A stretch of 64,000 nucleotides of DNA from Marivibrio sp040218065 (GCF_040218065.1 NZ_JAVJQE010000013.1:558001-622000), one strand, 5' to 3'. Positions 49,905-59,257 are shown, counted from the stretch's first letter. Numbers and translations: made by a program. Notes: generated from the sequence alone by a model not told the origin.

Positions 49905-50633
49905 ATGCTGGACGGTCTTCCCATCACCATCGTCGATCTCGTAGTCGTCGGCTCGATCCTCCTCTTCGCTGTTCTGGCGAGTTTCTGGGGGTTCATGGGG
50001 CTCGTGACCGGAATCGGCGCCTGGATCGGCGCGGGCGCGGTCGCGATCCTCTACTATCCGCAGGCCCAGGATCTGGCCCGACGCCACATCGAGACCGAGC
50101 TTTTCGCCGATCTGGCCGCGGGAATCGGGCTTTTTGCAGGCGCGTTGATCCTGTTCCTGGTGGTGAGCGCCGTGCTCTCCCATATGGTGAAGGAAAGCGC
50201 GCTGGGATCGATCAATCGGGCGCTCGGTTTCGTGTCGGGCGTCGCGCTCGGATACGTCGTCGCCTGCGTCTTCCTGATCGGCTCGATCCTCGTCTTCACC
50301 GAAGAGGAACTGCCGGGAAGCGTCACCGACGCGCGGCTCTACCCGCTGGTGCGCGCCGGCGGCGTGGCGCTGCTGGCGACCGTGCCCGATGAGTTAAAGA
50401 CCGAAGGTCTTTCGACGCTTGAGAAAACCAAGACCCAGGTCGACGACGCGCAGCGCGCCAAGGAGCTTTACGATACGCTGAACAACCCTAAACCGCGCTC
50501 GGGAGACGATCCGGCGCAGGAGGGCGCGGACGGAACCGAGGACGCGGACCCAGCCGGCGCGAGCGGCGACCAGGGCTATGCGCCCGCTGAAAACGACCAG
50601 TTGGACAATCTTTTGGATCAGGTCGACCGGTGA
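49905..50633 (+). CDS. cvpA: CvpA family membrane protein
   Basis: This is a 242-residue inner-membrane protein. Four hydrophobic segments cover residues 8-120 (IVDLVVVGSILLFAVLASFWG, GIGAWIGAGAVAIL, GIGLFAGALILFLVVSAVL and GFVSGVALGYVVACVFLIGS), as in CvpA (colicin V production). The C-terminal 100 residues are polar and acidic and presumably cytosolic. It lies between radA and purF, the normal place for cvpA. Confidence 0.92.
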   Translation: MLDGLPITIVDLVVVGSILLFAVLASFWGFMGLVTGIGAWIGAGAVAILYYPQAQDLARRHIETELFADLAAGIGLFAGALILFLVVSAVLSHMVKESALGSINRALGFVSGVALGYVVACVFLIGSILVFTEEELPGSVTDARLYPLVRAGGVALLATVPDELKTEGLSTLEKTKTQVDDAQRAKELYDTLNNPKPRSGDDPAQEGADGTEDADPAGASGDQGYAPAENDQLDNLLDQVDR

Positions 50634-50667
50634 TGATCGGATCGACTGACGCGAGGGCCCCGACGCC

Positions 50668-52158
50668 ATGAGTCACGACGCCACGCAGCACCCCATACCC
50701 GACGTCACCACCAATCCGTTCGACGACGACAAGCTGCGCGAGGAGTGCGCCGTCTTCGGCATCTTCGGCACCGAGGACGCGGCCGCGCACACCGCGCTCG
50801 GCCTGCACGCCCTGCAGCACCGCGGGCAGGAGGCGAGCGGCATCGTCACTTATGACGGCGAGGAGTTCCGCGCCCACCGCGCGCTCGGCCAGGTGGGCGA
50901 GGTTTTCGGGCGCCAACAGGTGATGGAGCGGCTCAAAGGCTCGGCCGCCATCGGCCACAATCGCTACTCCACCACCGGCGACCCGATGGTCCGCAACACG
51001 CAGCCGCTGTTCGCCGATTTCGAGTTCGGCGGCCTGGCGGTCTCGCACAACGGCAACTTGACCAACGCCGTCCATTTGCGCCGCGAACTGGTGCACGGCG
51101 GCGCGATCTTTCAGTCAACGACGGACACCGAGGTCATCATCCACCTGCTGGCCCAGGCCAAGGGCGGCGTGACCGACCGGTTGACCGAAGCGCTGCGCCG
51201 GGTCGAGGGCGCCTACAGTCTGGTCTGCCTGACGCGCAAGAAGCTGATCGGCGTGCGCGACCCGCTGGGCGTGCGCCCGCTGGTCCTCGGCAAGCTGGGC
51301 GGCGCCTACATGCTGGCCTCCGAGACCTGCGCCTTCGACATCATCGGCGCGGAGAAGGTGCGCGACGTCGAAGCCGGGGAGATGATCGTGATCGACGACG
51401 AGGGCGTTCACTCCACCTTCCCCTTCCCGCGGCTGAAGACCCGGTTCTGCATCTTCGAGTACGTGTATTTCTCCCGCCCGGACAGCGTGGTCGAGGACAA
51501 GAGCGTCTATGAAGCGCGCACCGCCATCGGCCGTGAACTCGCACGCGAGAAGCCGATTGAGGCGGACGTGATCGTCCCCATCCCGGATTCGGGCGTGCCC
51601 AGCGCCATCGGCTACGCAGAGCAGTCGGGCGTGCCCTTCCAGTACGGCATCATCCGCAACCACTATGTCGGGCGCACCTTCATCGAGCCGACCGACGAGA
51701 TCCGCAATCTTGGCGTCAAGCTGAAGCACAACGCAAACCGACAGGTGGTCGAGGGCAAGCGCATCGTGCTGGTCGACGACTCGATCGTGCGCGGCACGAC
51801 CAGCCGCAAGATCGTCGAGATGATGCGCCACGCCGGCGCGACCGAAGTGCACATGTGCATCGCCAGCCCGCCCACGACCTACAGCTGCTTCTACGGCGTC
51901 GACACGCCCGAGCGCGACAAGCTGCTGGCGGCGAAGTATTCGTTGGAGGAGATGCGCACGCTGATCGGCTGCGACAGCCTGACCTTCATCTCGATGGACG
52001 GGCTCTACCGTGCGGTCGGGCTGGCCGGCCGGGACGCGGCGCGCCCGCAATACTGCGACGCCTGCTTTTCCGGCGAGTATCCGATCCCGCTGACCGACCA
52101 GGAGCGCCAGCCCGGCAAATCGGCGCAGCTTTCCCTATTGAGAGAACAGGCGAGATAA
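50668..52158 (+). CDS. purF: Amidophosphoribosyltransferase
   Basis: PurF commits PRPP to purine synthesis, using glutamine. The 496-residue product has a propeptide ending at Cys27 in LREECAVFGIFG, the N-terminal nucleophile after processing. The glutaminase domain has HRGQEASGIVTY, GHNRYSTTG and AVSHNGNLTN. The phosphoribosyltransferase domain has PIPDSGVPSAIGYAEQSG and the PRPP loop IVLVDDSIVRGTTS. Cys residues near the C-terminus (YCDACFSGEYP) fit the Fe-S type of PurF. It is followed after 4 nt by an SDR gene. Confidence 0.97.
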   Translation: MSHDATQHPIPDVTTNPFDDDKLREECAVFGIFGTEDAAAHTALGLHALQHRGQEASGIVTYDGEEFRAHRALGQVGEVFGRQQVMERLKGSAAIGHNRYSTTGDPMVRNTQPLFADFEFGGLAVSHNGNLTNAVHLRRELVHGGAIFQSTTDTEVIIHLLAQAKGGVTDRLTEALRRVEGAYSLVCLTRKKLIGVRDPLGVRPLVLGKLGGAYMLASETCAFDIIGAEKVRDVEAGEMIVIDDEGVHSTFPFPRLKTRFCIFEYVYFSRPDSVVEDKSVYEARTAIGRELAREKPIEADVIVPIPDSGVPSAIGYAEQSGVPFQYGIIRNHYVGRTFIEPTDEIRNLGVKLKHNANRQVVEGKRIVLVDDSIVRGTTSRKIVEMMRHAGATEVHMCIASPPTTYSCFYGVDTPERDKLLAAKYSLEEMRTLIGCDSLTFISMDGLYRAVGLAGRDAARPQYCDACFSGEYPIPLTDQERQPGKSAQLSLLREQAR

Positions 52159-52162
52159 TCTC

Positions 52163-52888
52163 ATGTCAGGTCGATTGGAGGGGCGGATCGCGCTGGTAAC
52201 GGGCGCCAGCCGGGGAATCGGACGCGCGGTCGTGGAACGCTTCGCGCAAGAAGGCGCGCATGTCGTCGCGCTGGCGCGCACCGTCGGGGCGCTCGAAGAG
52301 CTGGATGATGCGATCAAGGCGGCCGGCCGGTCCGAGGGCGCGACGCTCGTGCCCGTCGATCTGCGCGATCTCGACAAGATCAACATGATCGGAGCCTCGC
52401 TGCACGAGCGTTTCGGGCGGCTGGACGTGCTGGCCAGCGTGGCCGGAGAGTTGGGCGGCCTGTCGCCGGCGCACCATTTGGCGCCGAAGACCTGGGACAA
52501 GACGCTGGCCCTGGACCTTACGGTCAATCATCGTCTGATCCGCGCCTTCGATCCGCTGCTGCGCCAGGCCGAGGCGGGCCGCGCGATCTTCACGACCTGC
52601 GTGCGCGGGCGCGAGCCGAAGGCGTACTGGGGGCTGATGGCGGCCGCCAAGGCGGGGTTGGAGGCGCTGGTCAAGAGCTACGCCCAGGAGCTGGAGAAAT
52701 CCGCGCTGCGCGCCAATCTGGTGGACCCCGGGCCGTGCGCCACGCGGCTGCGCTTCCAGGCCTTCCCGGGCGAGCCCGAGGACGCCCAGATCGCGCCGAG
52801 CGACCCGGCCGTCACCGACCTCTATGTCCGTCTGGCGGAGGCGTCCTGCGTCGAGAACGGCGTCGTGCTGACCCGCGAGGCCCCCTAG
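52163..52888 (+). CDS. Short-chain dehydrogenase/reductase downstream of purF
   Basis: This is a 241-residue SDR. The cofactor loop is VTGASRGIGRAVVERFAQEG. The NNAG position reads VASVAGELGGL, so the usual Asn motif is altered. The catalytic region is ARAIFTTCVRGREPKAYWGLMAAAKAGLEAL, with Tyr (AYWG) and Lys (AAAKAG). A radA-cvpA-purF-SDR order is widespread in alphaproteobacteria. It starts 4 nt after purF, so it is co-transcribed. The substrate is unknown. Confidence 0.87.
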   Translation: MSGRLEGRIALVTGASRGIGRAVVERFAQEGAHVVALARTVGALEELDDAIKAAGRSEGATLVPVDLRDLDKINMIGASLHERFGRLDVLASVAGELGGLSPAHHLAPKTWDKTLALDLTVNHRLIRAFDPLLRQAEAGRAIFTTCVRGREPKAYWGLMAAAKAGLEALVKSYAQELEKSALRANLVDPGPCATRLRFQAFPGEPEDAQIAPSDPAVTDLYVRLAEASCVENGVVLTREAP

Positions 52889-52916
52889 CGCCGACGCCGC
52901 TCTTCGGCGCCGCCGG

Positions 52917-53342
52917 TTAGCGAATTTTCCGCATCCGCCAAACGCCGGTGCATTCCTCAGACAGCCACGTCCCTTCGGCCTCATCGCCGTCAAAGGCGCC
53001 CTCCAGCTCGGCCGAGTCCACCTCATAGCGCGCGAACATCCGGCCGTCGGCGAGGTCGCCGTCTTCCAAGATGAAGCCGGTGAGAGGATTGGAGCCGGTG
53101 CGCTGGCGCACCATGCCGTCTATCGAACCGCCTTCGATCGTCGCGCGCAGGCCGCCGCGCGTGATCTCGCAGGATCGGGTGCGGGTGACGACCTCGAAAT
53201 GGCCGACCCAGGCGCCGTCATAGGCGGCGCTGGCGCCCCGAATTTGGCGCATCGCCTCGGTGCAACCGACGAGCGCGAGCGCCGCCAGCGCAAGCGCCGT
53301 CAGCGCCGCCGCGCGCAGGAAAGACGCTTGGGAAACGGGCAT
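52917..53342 (-). CDS. Small lipoprotein of unknown function
   Basis: This is a 141-residue product. The signal ALTALALAALALVGC ends in a lipobox (LVGC), so a lipid-anchored periplasmic or outer-membrane protein is likely. The mature part is beta-rich with a pattern DGAWVGHFEV...CEITRGGLRATIEGGSIDG...LTGFILEDGDLADGRM...GTWLSEECTGVWRMRK. This resembles small avidin/lipocalin-like secreted folds but is not assigned. It is convergent with the SDR gene and upstream of der on the same strand. Confidence 0.72.
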   Translation of the reverse strand: MPVSQASFLRAAALTALALAALALVGCTEAMRQIRGASAAYDGAWVGHFEVVTRTRSCEITRGGLRATIEGGSIDGMVRQRTGSNPLTGFILEDGDLADGRMFARYEVDSAELEGAFDGDEAEGTWLSEECTGVWRMRKIR

Positions 53343-53405
53343 CGGCTCCTCCTTCTCGTCGTAACGGACGTCGGTCGGCGGTTTGCGCGGCGGCGTCGCG
53401 CCGGC

Positions 53406-55001
53406 TCAGCGCTTCGGCGCGAACGGGTTCTTACCCTGCCGCACGGAGAGCCGCAACGGCGTCCCGTTCAGACCGAAGTCCGCGCGCAGGCCGTTCGCCA
53501 GATAGCGCAGATAACTCTCCGGCAGGCCGGCGGCCTGCGATGCGAAAAGGATGAAGGTCGGCGGCCGGATGCGGGCCTGGGTCATGTAGCGGATTTTGAC
53601 CCGCCGGCCCTTCACAAGAGGCGGCGGGTGGGTTGCGGTGCGGTCCGCAAGCCACCGGTTCAGCGCGGAGGTGGGGATGCGCTTGTTCCAAACGTCGTAG
53701 ACGCGGAACGCCTCCTCGATCAGCTGGTCGAGATTGCGGCCCTTGAGCGCCGAGACGGTCACGATCGGCGCGCCGCGCGCTTGCGGCAAAGAGGTCTCGA
53801 AGCGGTCTCGCAGCTTCTGCATCGCCTCCTTCTTGTCGACGATGCTGTCCCACTTGTTGGCGGCGATGACCAGGGCGCGACCTTCCTCGAGAACCTGCCG
53901 GGCTATGGTCAGGTCCTGCTTTTCCAGCATGTCGTTGGCGTCGAGCAGCAGCGCCACCACATGCGCGAAATCGATGGACCGGCGGGTGTCGAGGGCCGAA
54001 AGCTTCTCGACCTTGTCCGTCACCTTGGCCTTCTTGCGCAGGCCGGCCGTGTCCACGAGCTTCAGCGAACGGTCGCGCCAAAGCCAGTCTAGGGCGATGG
54101 AATCGCGCGTGATCCCAGCCTCCGGGCCGGTCAACAGCCGGTCCTCGCCGATCAGGCGGTTGATCAGGGTCGACTTGCCGACATTCGGTCTTCCGACCAC
54201 CGCGAGCTGCATCGGCTTGGCCCGCAGCGCCTCTTCCAGCGCCGCCGCCTCCTCCGGCAGATGGTCGGCCTCTTCGGGCACGGCGAAGATCTCGTCGCTT
54301 TCGTCGCCGACCTGTTCCCCGTCCTCCTCGAGCGCCGCCGCAAGGTCCGGGAAAAGTTCCGGCGCCCCCTCGGCGGCGACCGGCGTCAGTTCGGCGTCGC
54401 GAACGCCGGCGCGCTCGGCGCGCGCCTGCTTCGCGGCCATGCCCTCGGCGATCAGGTCGTAGAGGTCGGAAAGCCCTTCGCCATGCTCGGCCGACAACGG
54501 CAGCGGTTCGCCCAGCCCCAGCGCGAAGGCCTCCATCCGTCCCGCTTCGCCGGCGCCGCCCTCGCATTTGTTGGCGGCCAGCGCGACGCGCCCGCCATGG
54601 CGGCGCAGAACCTCTGCGAACCGCTCGTCCAGGGGGGCCAGGCCGGCGCGCGCGTCGACCAGCATCAGGGCCAGATCCGCCTCCTGGATCGCACGCTCAG
54701 TCTGTTGGCGCATCCGCGCCTCCAGGCTCTTGTCGTGGGCGTCCTCATATCCGGCGGTGTCGATCACTCGGAAAACGAGATCGCCGATGCGCCCCTCCCC
54801 CTCGCGCCGGTCGCGGGTGACGCCCGGCGTGTCGTCAACGATGGCCAAGCGCTTGCCCACCAGCCGGTTGAAGAGCGTCGACTTGCCCACGTTGGGGCGC
54901 CCGACGATGGCCAACGTGAAAAGGTCCGCGGACGGTGTCGCGAGACCGGCCTTGTCGAGCGCGCGGGAGCCGCGGCGGGACGATGATCGAGAACGCGCCA
55001 T
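53406..55001 (-). CDS. der: Ribosome-assembly GTPase Der (EngA)
   Basis: Der has two tandem GTPase domains and a KH-like domain and is needed for 50S assembly. G1 of domain 1 is AIVGRPNVGKSTLFNRLVG, with DDTPGVTRDR and DTAGYE. Domain 2 has AVVGRPNVGKSTLINRLIG, PEAGITRDSIALDW, DTAGLRKKAK and NKWD. The C-terminal part contains IPTSALNRWLADRTATHPPP and KIRYMTQARIRPPTFILFAS. At 531 residues it is longer than usual because of a long acidic linker between the G domains and a 28-residue N-terminus. bamB and the yfgM-like gene lie upstream, a common gene order. Confidence 0.97.
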   Translation of the reverse strand: MARSRSSSRRGSRALDKAGLATPSADLFTLAIVGRPNVGKSTLFNRLVGKRLAIVDDTPGVTRDRREGEGRIGDLVFRVIDTAGYEDAHDKSLEARMRQQTERAIQEADLALMLVDARAGLAPLDERFAEVLRRHGGRVALAANKCEGGAGEAGRMEAFALGLGEPLPLSAEHGEGLSDLYDLIAEGMAAKQARAERAGVRDAELTPVAAEGAPELFPDLAAALEEDGEQVGDESDEIFAVPEEADHLPEEAAALEEALRAKPMQLAVVGRPNVGKSTLINRLIGEDRLLTGPEAGITRDSIALDWLWRDRSLKLVDTAGLRKKAKVTDKVEKLSALDTRRSIDFAHVVALLLDANDMLEKQDLTIARQVLEEGRALVIAANKWDSIVDKKEAMQKLRDRFETSLPQARGAPIVTVSALKGRNLDQLIEEAFRVYDVWNKRIPTSALNRWLADRTATHPPPLVKGRRVKIRYMTQARIRPPTFILFASQAAGLPESYLRYLANGLRADFGLNGTPLRLSVRQGKNPFAPKR

Positions 55002-55052
55002 GGCGCGGGTGATCCTTCTTTCAGAGCCCAGGCGCCGCGGCGGCCCGCCCGC

Positions 55053-56381
55053 TCACCGATAGGCGATCAGGTCGCCGGCGTCGGTCTGCAGATAGACGAT
55101 CCCGTCGGCGACGATCGGGGCGATCCGAATCGCCGAACCCACGTCGATCTTGCCGAGAGGGTCGCCGGTGTAGGGCGACATCGACCAAAGCTCGCCCAGA
55201 TTGTTGCCGATCAGCAGCCGGTCCTTGACCAGCACCGGGCCGACCCACGTGATCGGATCGTCGCGATCCTCCTCGTCCTCGAAGCGCGGCATGGGCGTCG
55301 CCCAGCGCACCCGACCGCCCTGGCGAGTCACGGCGAGGAGAATCTGATCGGTGGTCAGCATGAACAGATAGTCGCCGGCGACCCAGGGGGTCTCGGCGCC
55401 GCCGATGCGGCGGTCCCAGGCCCGGGCGCCTGTACGCAAATCGATCGCGATCATGCGGCCTGCGTGGCTGACCGCATAGACCAGGCCGCGATCGACCACC
55501 GGGCGCGCGCGAATATCGGCCAAGCTGGCCAGCGCGTCGACCCGACGGGTTGAGGTCAGATTCTCCTGCCAGCTTACCCGACCGTTGCCGAGGCGCAGCG
55601 CGAACAGTTCGCCCGACGAATAGGGCACGATCACGGTCGCATCCGAAATCGCGGGGCTGGCGGCCCCCAGTAGTCCGGCGGTCTCTGCGAAGCCGGCGTG
55701 GCTCCAGACCTGCTCGCCGCTCTCCAGATCAAGCGCCGCCGCCTGGTTGTCCAGCGTGATCGCGACCGCGCGGCCGTCAGTGATCGTGGCGGCGGCCCGG
55801 ATCGGACCCGACAGGTTGCGCCGCCACAACTCGGCGCCGTCTGCGGCGTTGACGGCGACCACTTCCGCGTAGCCGGTCGTCGCGACCAGAATGCCGTCGG
55901 CGTAGGCGAGGCCTCCGCCGAACGCTTCGTCATCCTCGTCCGGCGGCTCCGCGTCGAAGCGCCACAGCCGCGCGCCCGTCTCGGCGTCGAAGGCGCGGAT
56001 CTCGAAATCGCTGTCCATCGTGTAGATGCGCCCCTGGGCGACGACCGGACCCGAAAGGACGCGCTGGTCGTCGTCGGAGCCCGAACCGATGTCGGCGCGC
56101 CAGATCGGCGCCAGATCGTCGCCGGCCATCAGATGATGCATGGCGTGATCCGGATAGCCGCCGGCCTGGGGCCAGCCCTCATTGAGGTAAGGCGGGGGCA
56201 ATTTGACGGTCAGGTCGGAAAGCCGCGGGTCCGGCTCGACATCGCTTTCGGAGATCATGACCGCGATGCGTTCGCCGGGCAGCGGCGGATCCGCCTCGTC
56301 GCCGAACCACCCGCAGCCCCCGAGCAAAAGGCCCGCGCCGATAAGCGTCGCCGACGCCCGCAGAAGAGCGCCCCGGGTCAT
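55053..56381 (-). CDS. bamB: Outer membrane assembly lipoprotein BamB (PQQ-like beta propeller)
   Basis: This 442-residue lipoprotein has the signal LIGAGLLLGGC (lipobox LGGC). The mature chain contains repeated PQQ-type blades, each with an A/G-x-x-G-x-x-x-W pattern: DAETGARLWRFD, NAADGAELWRRN, DLESGEQVWSH, DLRTGARAWDR and RQGGRVRWATP. BamB supports the BAM complex in outer-membrane protein insertion. The start at 56381 overlaps the stop of the yfgM-like gene (ATGA). The ORF extension upstream is not coding. Confidence 0.92.
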   Translation of the reverse strand: MTRGALLRASATLIGAGLLLGGCGWFGDEADPPLPGERIAVMISESDVEPDPRLSDLTVKLPPPYLNEGWPQAGGYPDHAMHHLMAGDDLAPIWRADIGSGSDDDQRVLSGPVVAQGRIYTMDSDFEIRAFDAETGARLWRFDAEPPDEDDEAFGGGLAYADGILVATTGYAEVVAVNAADGAELWRRNLSGPIRAAATITDGRAVAITLDNQAAALDLESGEQVWSHAGFAETAGLLGAASPAISDATVIVPYSSGELFALRLGNGRVSWQENLTSTRRVDALASLADIRARPVVDRGLVYAVSHAGRMIAIDLRTGARAWDRRIGGAETPWVAGDYLFMLTTDQILLAVTRQGGRVRWATPMPRFEDEEDRDDPITWVGPVLVKDRLLIGNNLGELWSMSPYTGDPLGKIDVGSAIRIAPIVADGIVYLQTDAGDLIAYR

Positions 56382-57031
56382 TCGCCCACCGCGCGCAGGA
56401 TTTCGGCGGCGCGGCTGCGGCTTTGCTGGGGCGCGTCGGCGCTGTCCGCGATGGCGCTCAGACGCTCGCGCGCGCCGGCGGGATCGCCCGCCTGAAGGGC
56501 CAGACCGGCGGCCGCCTCCAGCGCGGTGAAGCGCCACGGCGCGCCGGCCTCTTCGTGCGGGGCGATGCGGGCCAGCAGATCTTCCGCATCGCGCCCGTCG
56601 ACCTGGGCGGCCTGCGCAATCGCCAACACCTCCGCCAGGTCGCGATAGAGCTCGTCGACGCCTGAATCCGCCGCGATCGCCTCGTAGATCTGCGCCGCCG
56701 CGGCATGATCGCCGGCCTGCCCGTAGAGTCCGGCCGCGCGCATCAGCGCCGCCAGCTCATAGCCGCCGGGCGCGTTCTGGGCCAGGCTTTCAAGCCGTCC
56801 GGCCGCTTCCGCCGGCGCAGAGTCGATCGACCCCTCGCTCAGCGCGGCCTGATAGCGTTCGGCGGTCTCCAACTGCTGCGAGCGCTCGTAGGAGCGCCAC
56901 CAGGTGTGCGCCCCTGCAGCCAGGATCGCGATCACCGCCAAAGCGATGAAATAGCGGCCATAGCGCGTCCACAGATTCTTGGCGCGCTCGCGCCGCAGAT
57001 CCTCTTCGACTTCGGTGAAGATGTCAGCCAC
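56378..57031 (-). CDS. YfgM-like tetratricopeptide protein
   Basis: This is a 217-residue protein with a GTG start (57031) behind GAGGG. The N-terminus is cytoplasmic (ADIFTEVEEDLRRERAKNLW), with one membrane helix (FIALAVIAILAAGAHTWW) and a periplasmic TPR-like domain (AALMRAAGLYGQAGDHAAAAQIYEAIA and so on). This is the layout of YfgM/TPR_21 proteins, which work with the Sec translocon and chaperones. Its position immediately upstream of bamB and der matches the E. coli yfgM-bamB-der order. Confidence 0.88.
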   Translation of the reverse strand: MADIFTEVEEDLRRERAKNLWTRYGRYFIALAVIAILAAGAHTWWRSYERSQQLETAERYQAALSEGSIDSAPAEAAGRLESLAQNAPGGYELAALMRAAGLYGQAGDHAAAAQIYEAIAADSGVDELYRDLAEVLAIAQAAQVDGRDAEDLLARIAPHEEAGAPWRFTALEAAAGLALQAGDPAGARERLSAIADSADAPQQSRSRAAEILRAVGE

Positions 57032-57264
57032 GGGGCCCTCGTCCTTGCTAAGCGGCGTCGCGCGCTGTCCGGTGATTGCGCCGAACGCGCGCCGTCGCCT
57101 GTATTTACGGAACCCAAGCCGCCGGGGCAACCGGCGCGCGCAGACGACGATGCGCCTCAGGCCGTGGATTTTGGCGCGCATCTTGCTTCTGACGTGACGA
57201 GACGATGGACGGACGCGATCGGCGACGCCGCCGCGCGCCCCAGGAACGAGGATTAACAAACGCT

Positions 57265-57594
57265 ATGGTGCGATGGAGCTTGAGAGGCGCCGCGCTGGCC
57301 GCGAGCCTGACGCTGGGGGGGTGCATCGGCGGCGTCGGGACGGGTGCGCTGCTCGCCGCCGGCGCGACCACCACGACGGTGCTGGAGGACAAGCTGCCGA
57401 GCGACTTCATCGCCGAGGCGGTGACCGGCCAGGATTGCAGCTATATCCGCCAACTGGAAGACAAAGGCCCGTTGTGCCGGCCGGAGCGGCGCGAGGTCAT
57501 CGAGCGACCGCTCTACTGCTACCGGACGCTGGGCCAGATCGAATGCTTCGAGGAGCGCGACCCGTACGGCATCGGCCAGCGCACGGTGAATTGA
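57265..57594 (+). CDS. Small lipoprotein of unknown function, 109 aa
   Basis: The N-terminus ALAASLTLGGC ends in a lipobox, followed by IGGVGTGALLAAGATTTTVLEDKLPSD. The C-terminal half has four or more Cys (DCSYIR, PLCRPE, LYCYRTLGQIECFEE), suggesting disulfides. It resembles small Cys-rich lipoproteins common in alphaproteobacteria, but no function is known. It is divergent from the yfgM-like gene. Confidence 0.7.
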   Translation: MVRWSLRGAALAASLTLGGCIGGVGTGALLAAGATTTTVLEDKLPSDFIAEAVTGQDCSYIRQLEDKGPLCRPERREVIERPLYCYRTLGQIECFEERDPYGIGQRTVN

Positions 57595-57730
57595 CGACCC
57601 CCCGCCCCTCCCGGTTTCCCGGAATCGATCCTTCCGGCGGCGAGTTCTTTCGGTTACGCTTCGATGACGAACGCCCGGCGACGGGACAGCGTCCTGTCGC
57701 GCCGATTGACCGTGGAGGCCGGCCGACCGC

Positions 57731-58072
57731 ATGACGGAGCTGATCGATTTCGCCGATTACCGCCGCCGCGCCGCGCCGAAACAGCGGGTGCGCTTCGATC
57801 GCGACGAGTTCCGGCAGTTGATGGACTGCTACTCGCGCCGGGTCATGACCGGAGAGTGGAAAGACTACGCGCTCGATATATACGGGCCGGTCGCGGTGTT
57901 CTCGATCTTCCGTCACAGCCTCGAGGCGCCGGCCTACGCCGTCGCCAAGCGCCGCAACGGCAAGGATGACGAATTCATCCTGCGCAGCGGCAAGCGAACC
58001 CTGAAACGGGCCCGCGCGCTGCAGGACGTGCTCAGCGTCTTCGACAAGCCGTTGCGGCTGATCGACGGCTGA
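57731..58072 (+). CDS. DUF2794 family protein
   Basis: This is a 113-residue soluble product. It has VRFDRDEFRQLMDCYSRRVMTGEWKDYALDIYGPVAVFSIFRHS, then LKRARALQDVLSVFDKPLRLI. The GEWKDYA...AVFSIFR core is the hallmark of DUF2794, found in alphaproteobacteria. Function is unknown. It is transcribed with or just after the small lipoprotein gene. Confidence 0.85.
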   Translation: MTELIDFADYRRRAAPKQRVRFDRDEFRQLMDCYSRRVMTGEWKDYALDIYGPVAVFSIFRHSLEAPAYAVAKRRNGKDDEFILRSGKRTLKRARALQDVLSVFDKPLRLIDG

Positions 58073-58220
58073 AATCCTATCTAAGGTTTGAAAGCGCGAC
58101 GTCGGGACGGTCGGTCCGGCGGAGGGCCGATCCATCCTACCCTAGGAATGTTCGCTTCTTGTTCGGCTATCGCCTACGGCCTATCGTTTCCGCATCACCG
58201 ACGGCACGGGCGGCGGCGCG

Positions 58221-58523
58221 ATGGGGCGGATCAAACGACAGGCGATCGAGCGGGAGGAGGCGACGCGCCGGCGCGCCGTGCTGGGAGATCTGATCGTCTA
58301 CGGCGCCGACGTGTTCTGCTGGTGCAATCGATGCGGCCATAACGCGGTTCTGGAGCTTGAGGCGATGCTCGCGCGATTCGGCCCGGCGCAGGAGGTGCCG
58401 GGGCTGAGCGCGCATCTGCGCTGCGGCGGCTGCGGCTCCAAGGACGTGGCGACGCGGCCAAATTGGCCCTCCCTCGGCCAAGTGACGCACCATGAGGCGA
58501 TGGAGCCCCAGGAGAACCCGTAA
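58221..58523 (+). CDS. Small zinc-ribbon-like protein
   Basis: This 100-residue product has two Cys pairs: FCWCNRCGHNAV and LRCGGCGSKDVATRPNW. They are separated by a helical segment, so it looks like a treble-clef or zinc-ribbon protein. It has no signal peptide. It lies between the DUF2794 gene and gcrA. The family is common in alphaproteobacteria but uncharacterised. Confidence 0.7.
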   Translation: MGRIKRQAIEREEATRRRAVLGDLIVYGADVFCWCNRCGHNAVLELEAMLARFGPAQEVPGLSAHLRCGGCGSKDVATRPNWPSLGQVTHHEAMEPQENP

Positions 58524-58534
58524 AAGCGGCGCGC

Positions 58535-58779
58535 GATTCGCCCGCCGAGTCGCCGCGCCAACATTTTGATTCAGTGAGAGAATTCAGAACTTCGCCGCAG
58601 CACGGCCACGATTTCGCCGCGCGGACGCTTGACCCTTCGGCCGGAATCGCGGCGTCCCTTTGCGCGCAAATACGGGAATTGGGCGCGACTCCGCAGAAAA
58701 GCGCTTGAGACTCGAAATCACGCCGTATATTGTGCTCATCAGATCAGGCAACACTATATATGGGGACGCGGGGTGAGTC
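58535..58779. promoter_or_regulatory. gcrA upstream region with seven GANTC methylation sites
   Basis: GANTC sites are at 58535, 58547, 58568, 58644, 58687, 58709 and 58775 (five bases each). They cluster in about 245 bp of an otherwise gene-free 400-nt gap before gcrA (58524-58921). A promoter-like pair TTGTGC (58730-58735) and CTATAT (58754-58759) lies between them. CcrM methylates GANTC, and GcrA activates promoters with such sites (established in Caulobacter). Confidence 0.6.
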
Positions 58780-58921
58780 CGCGAACGGGAGAGGTCTGCC
58801 CGCGTCCCGCCGGCCAAGCGCCGGTCTTACGCCTGATCCCGCGTAATGACCAGGGGGCGACAAGCCCGCCAGCCCAGGCGGCGCGTCCGAACCCCGCAAC
58901 CGACGGCGAGGTCTTCGAACG

Positions 58922-59257
58922 ATGGAATGGACGGACGAGCGCGTAGCGACCCTCAAGGGCATGTGGCTGAGCGGGTACACCGCCCGGCAGATCGCGGAGC
59001 GCCTGGGCGGCGTCACCCGCAACGCGGTGATCGGCAAGGCGCATCGGCTGGGCCTGTCGACCCGCCCCTCGCCGATCCGCCGGCATGAGCCGGCCCCGAT
59101 GATCCGCACGGTGGAGCGCACCTGCCAGTGGCCGATCGGCCATCCCGGCAGCGCGGAATTTCACTTCTGCGGCGGCGAGGCCGTCTCGGGCAAGCCCTAT
59201 TGCGAGAAACACTGCGGCGTCGCCTATCGCCGCGGCAGTTCGGATTCGAACGGCTGA
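58922..59257 (+). CDS. gcrA: GcrA cell cycle regulator
   Basis: This is a 111-residue sigma-70 cofactor that acts at methylated GANTC promoters in alphaproteobacteria. The N-terminal DNA-binding part is MEWTDERVATLKGMW, then GYTARQIAERLGGVTRNAVIGKAHRLGL. The C-terminus is CQWPIGHPGSAEFHFCGG and KPYCEKHCGVAYRR, the conserved Cys/His segment that binds sigma-70. Length is somewhat short of the Caulobacter protein, because the linker is brief. The cluster of GANTC sites upstream suggests cell-cycle or autoregulation. Confidence 0.95.
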   Translation: MEWTDERVATLKGMWLSGYTARQIAERLGGVTRNAVIGKAHRLGLSTRPSPIRRHEPAPMIRTVERTCQWPIGHPGSAEFHFCGGEAVSGKPYCEKHCGVAYRRGSSDSNG

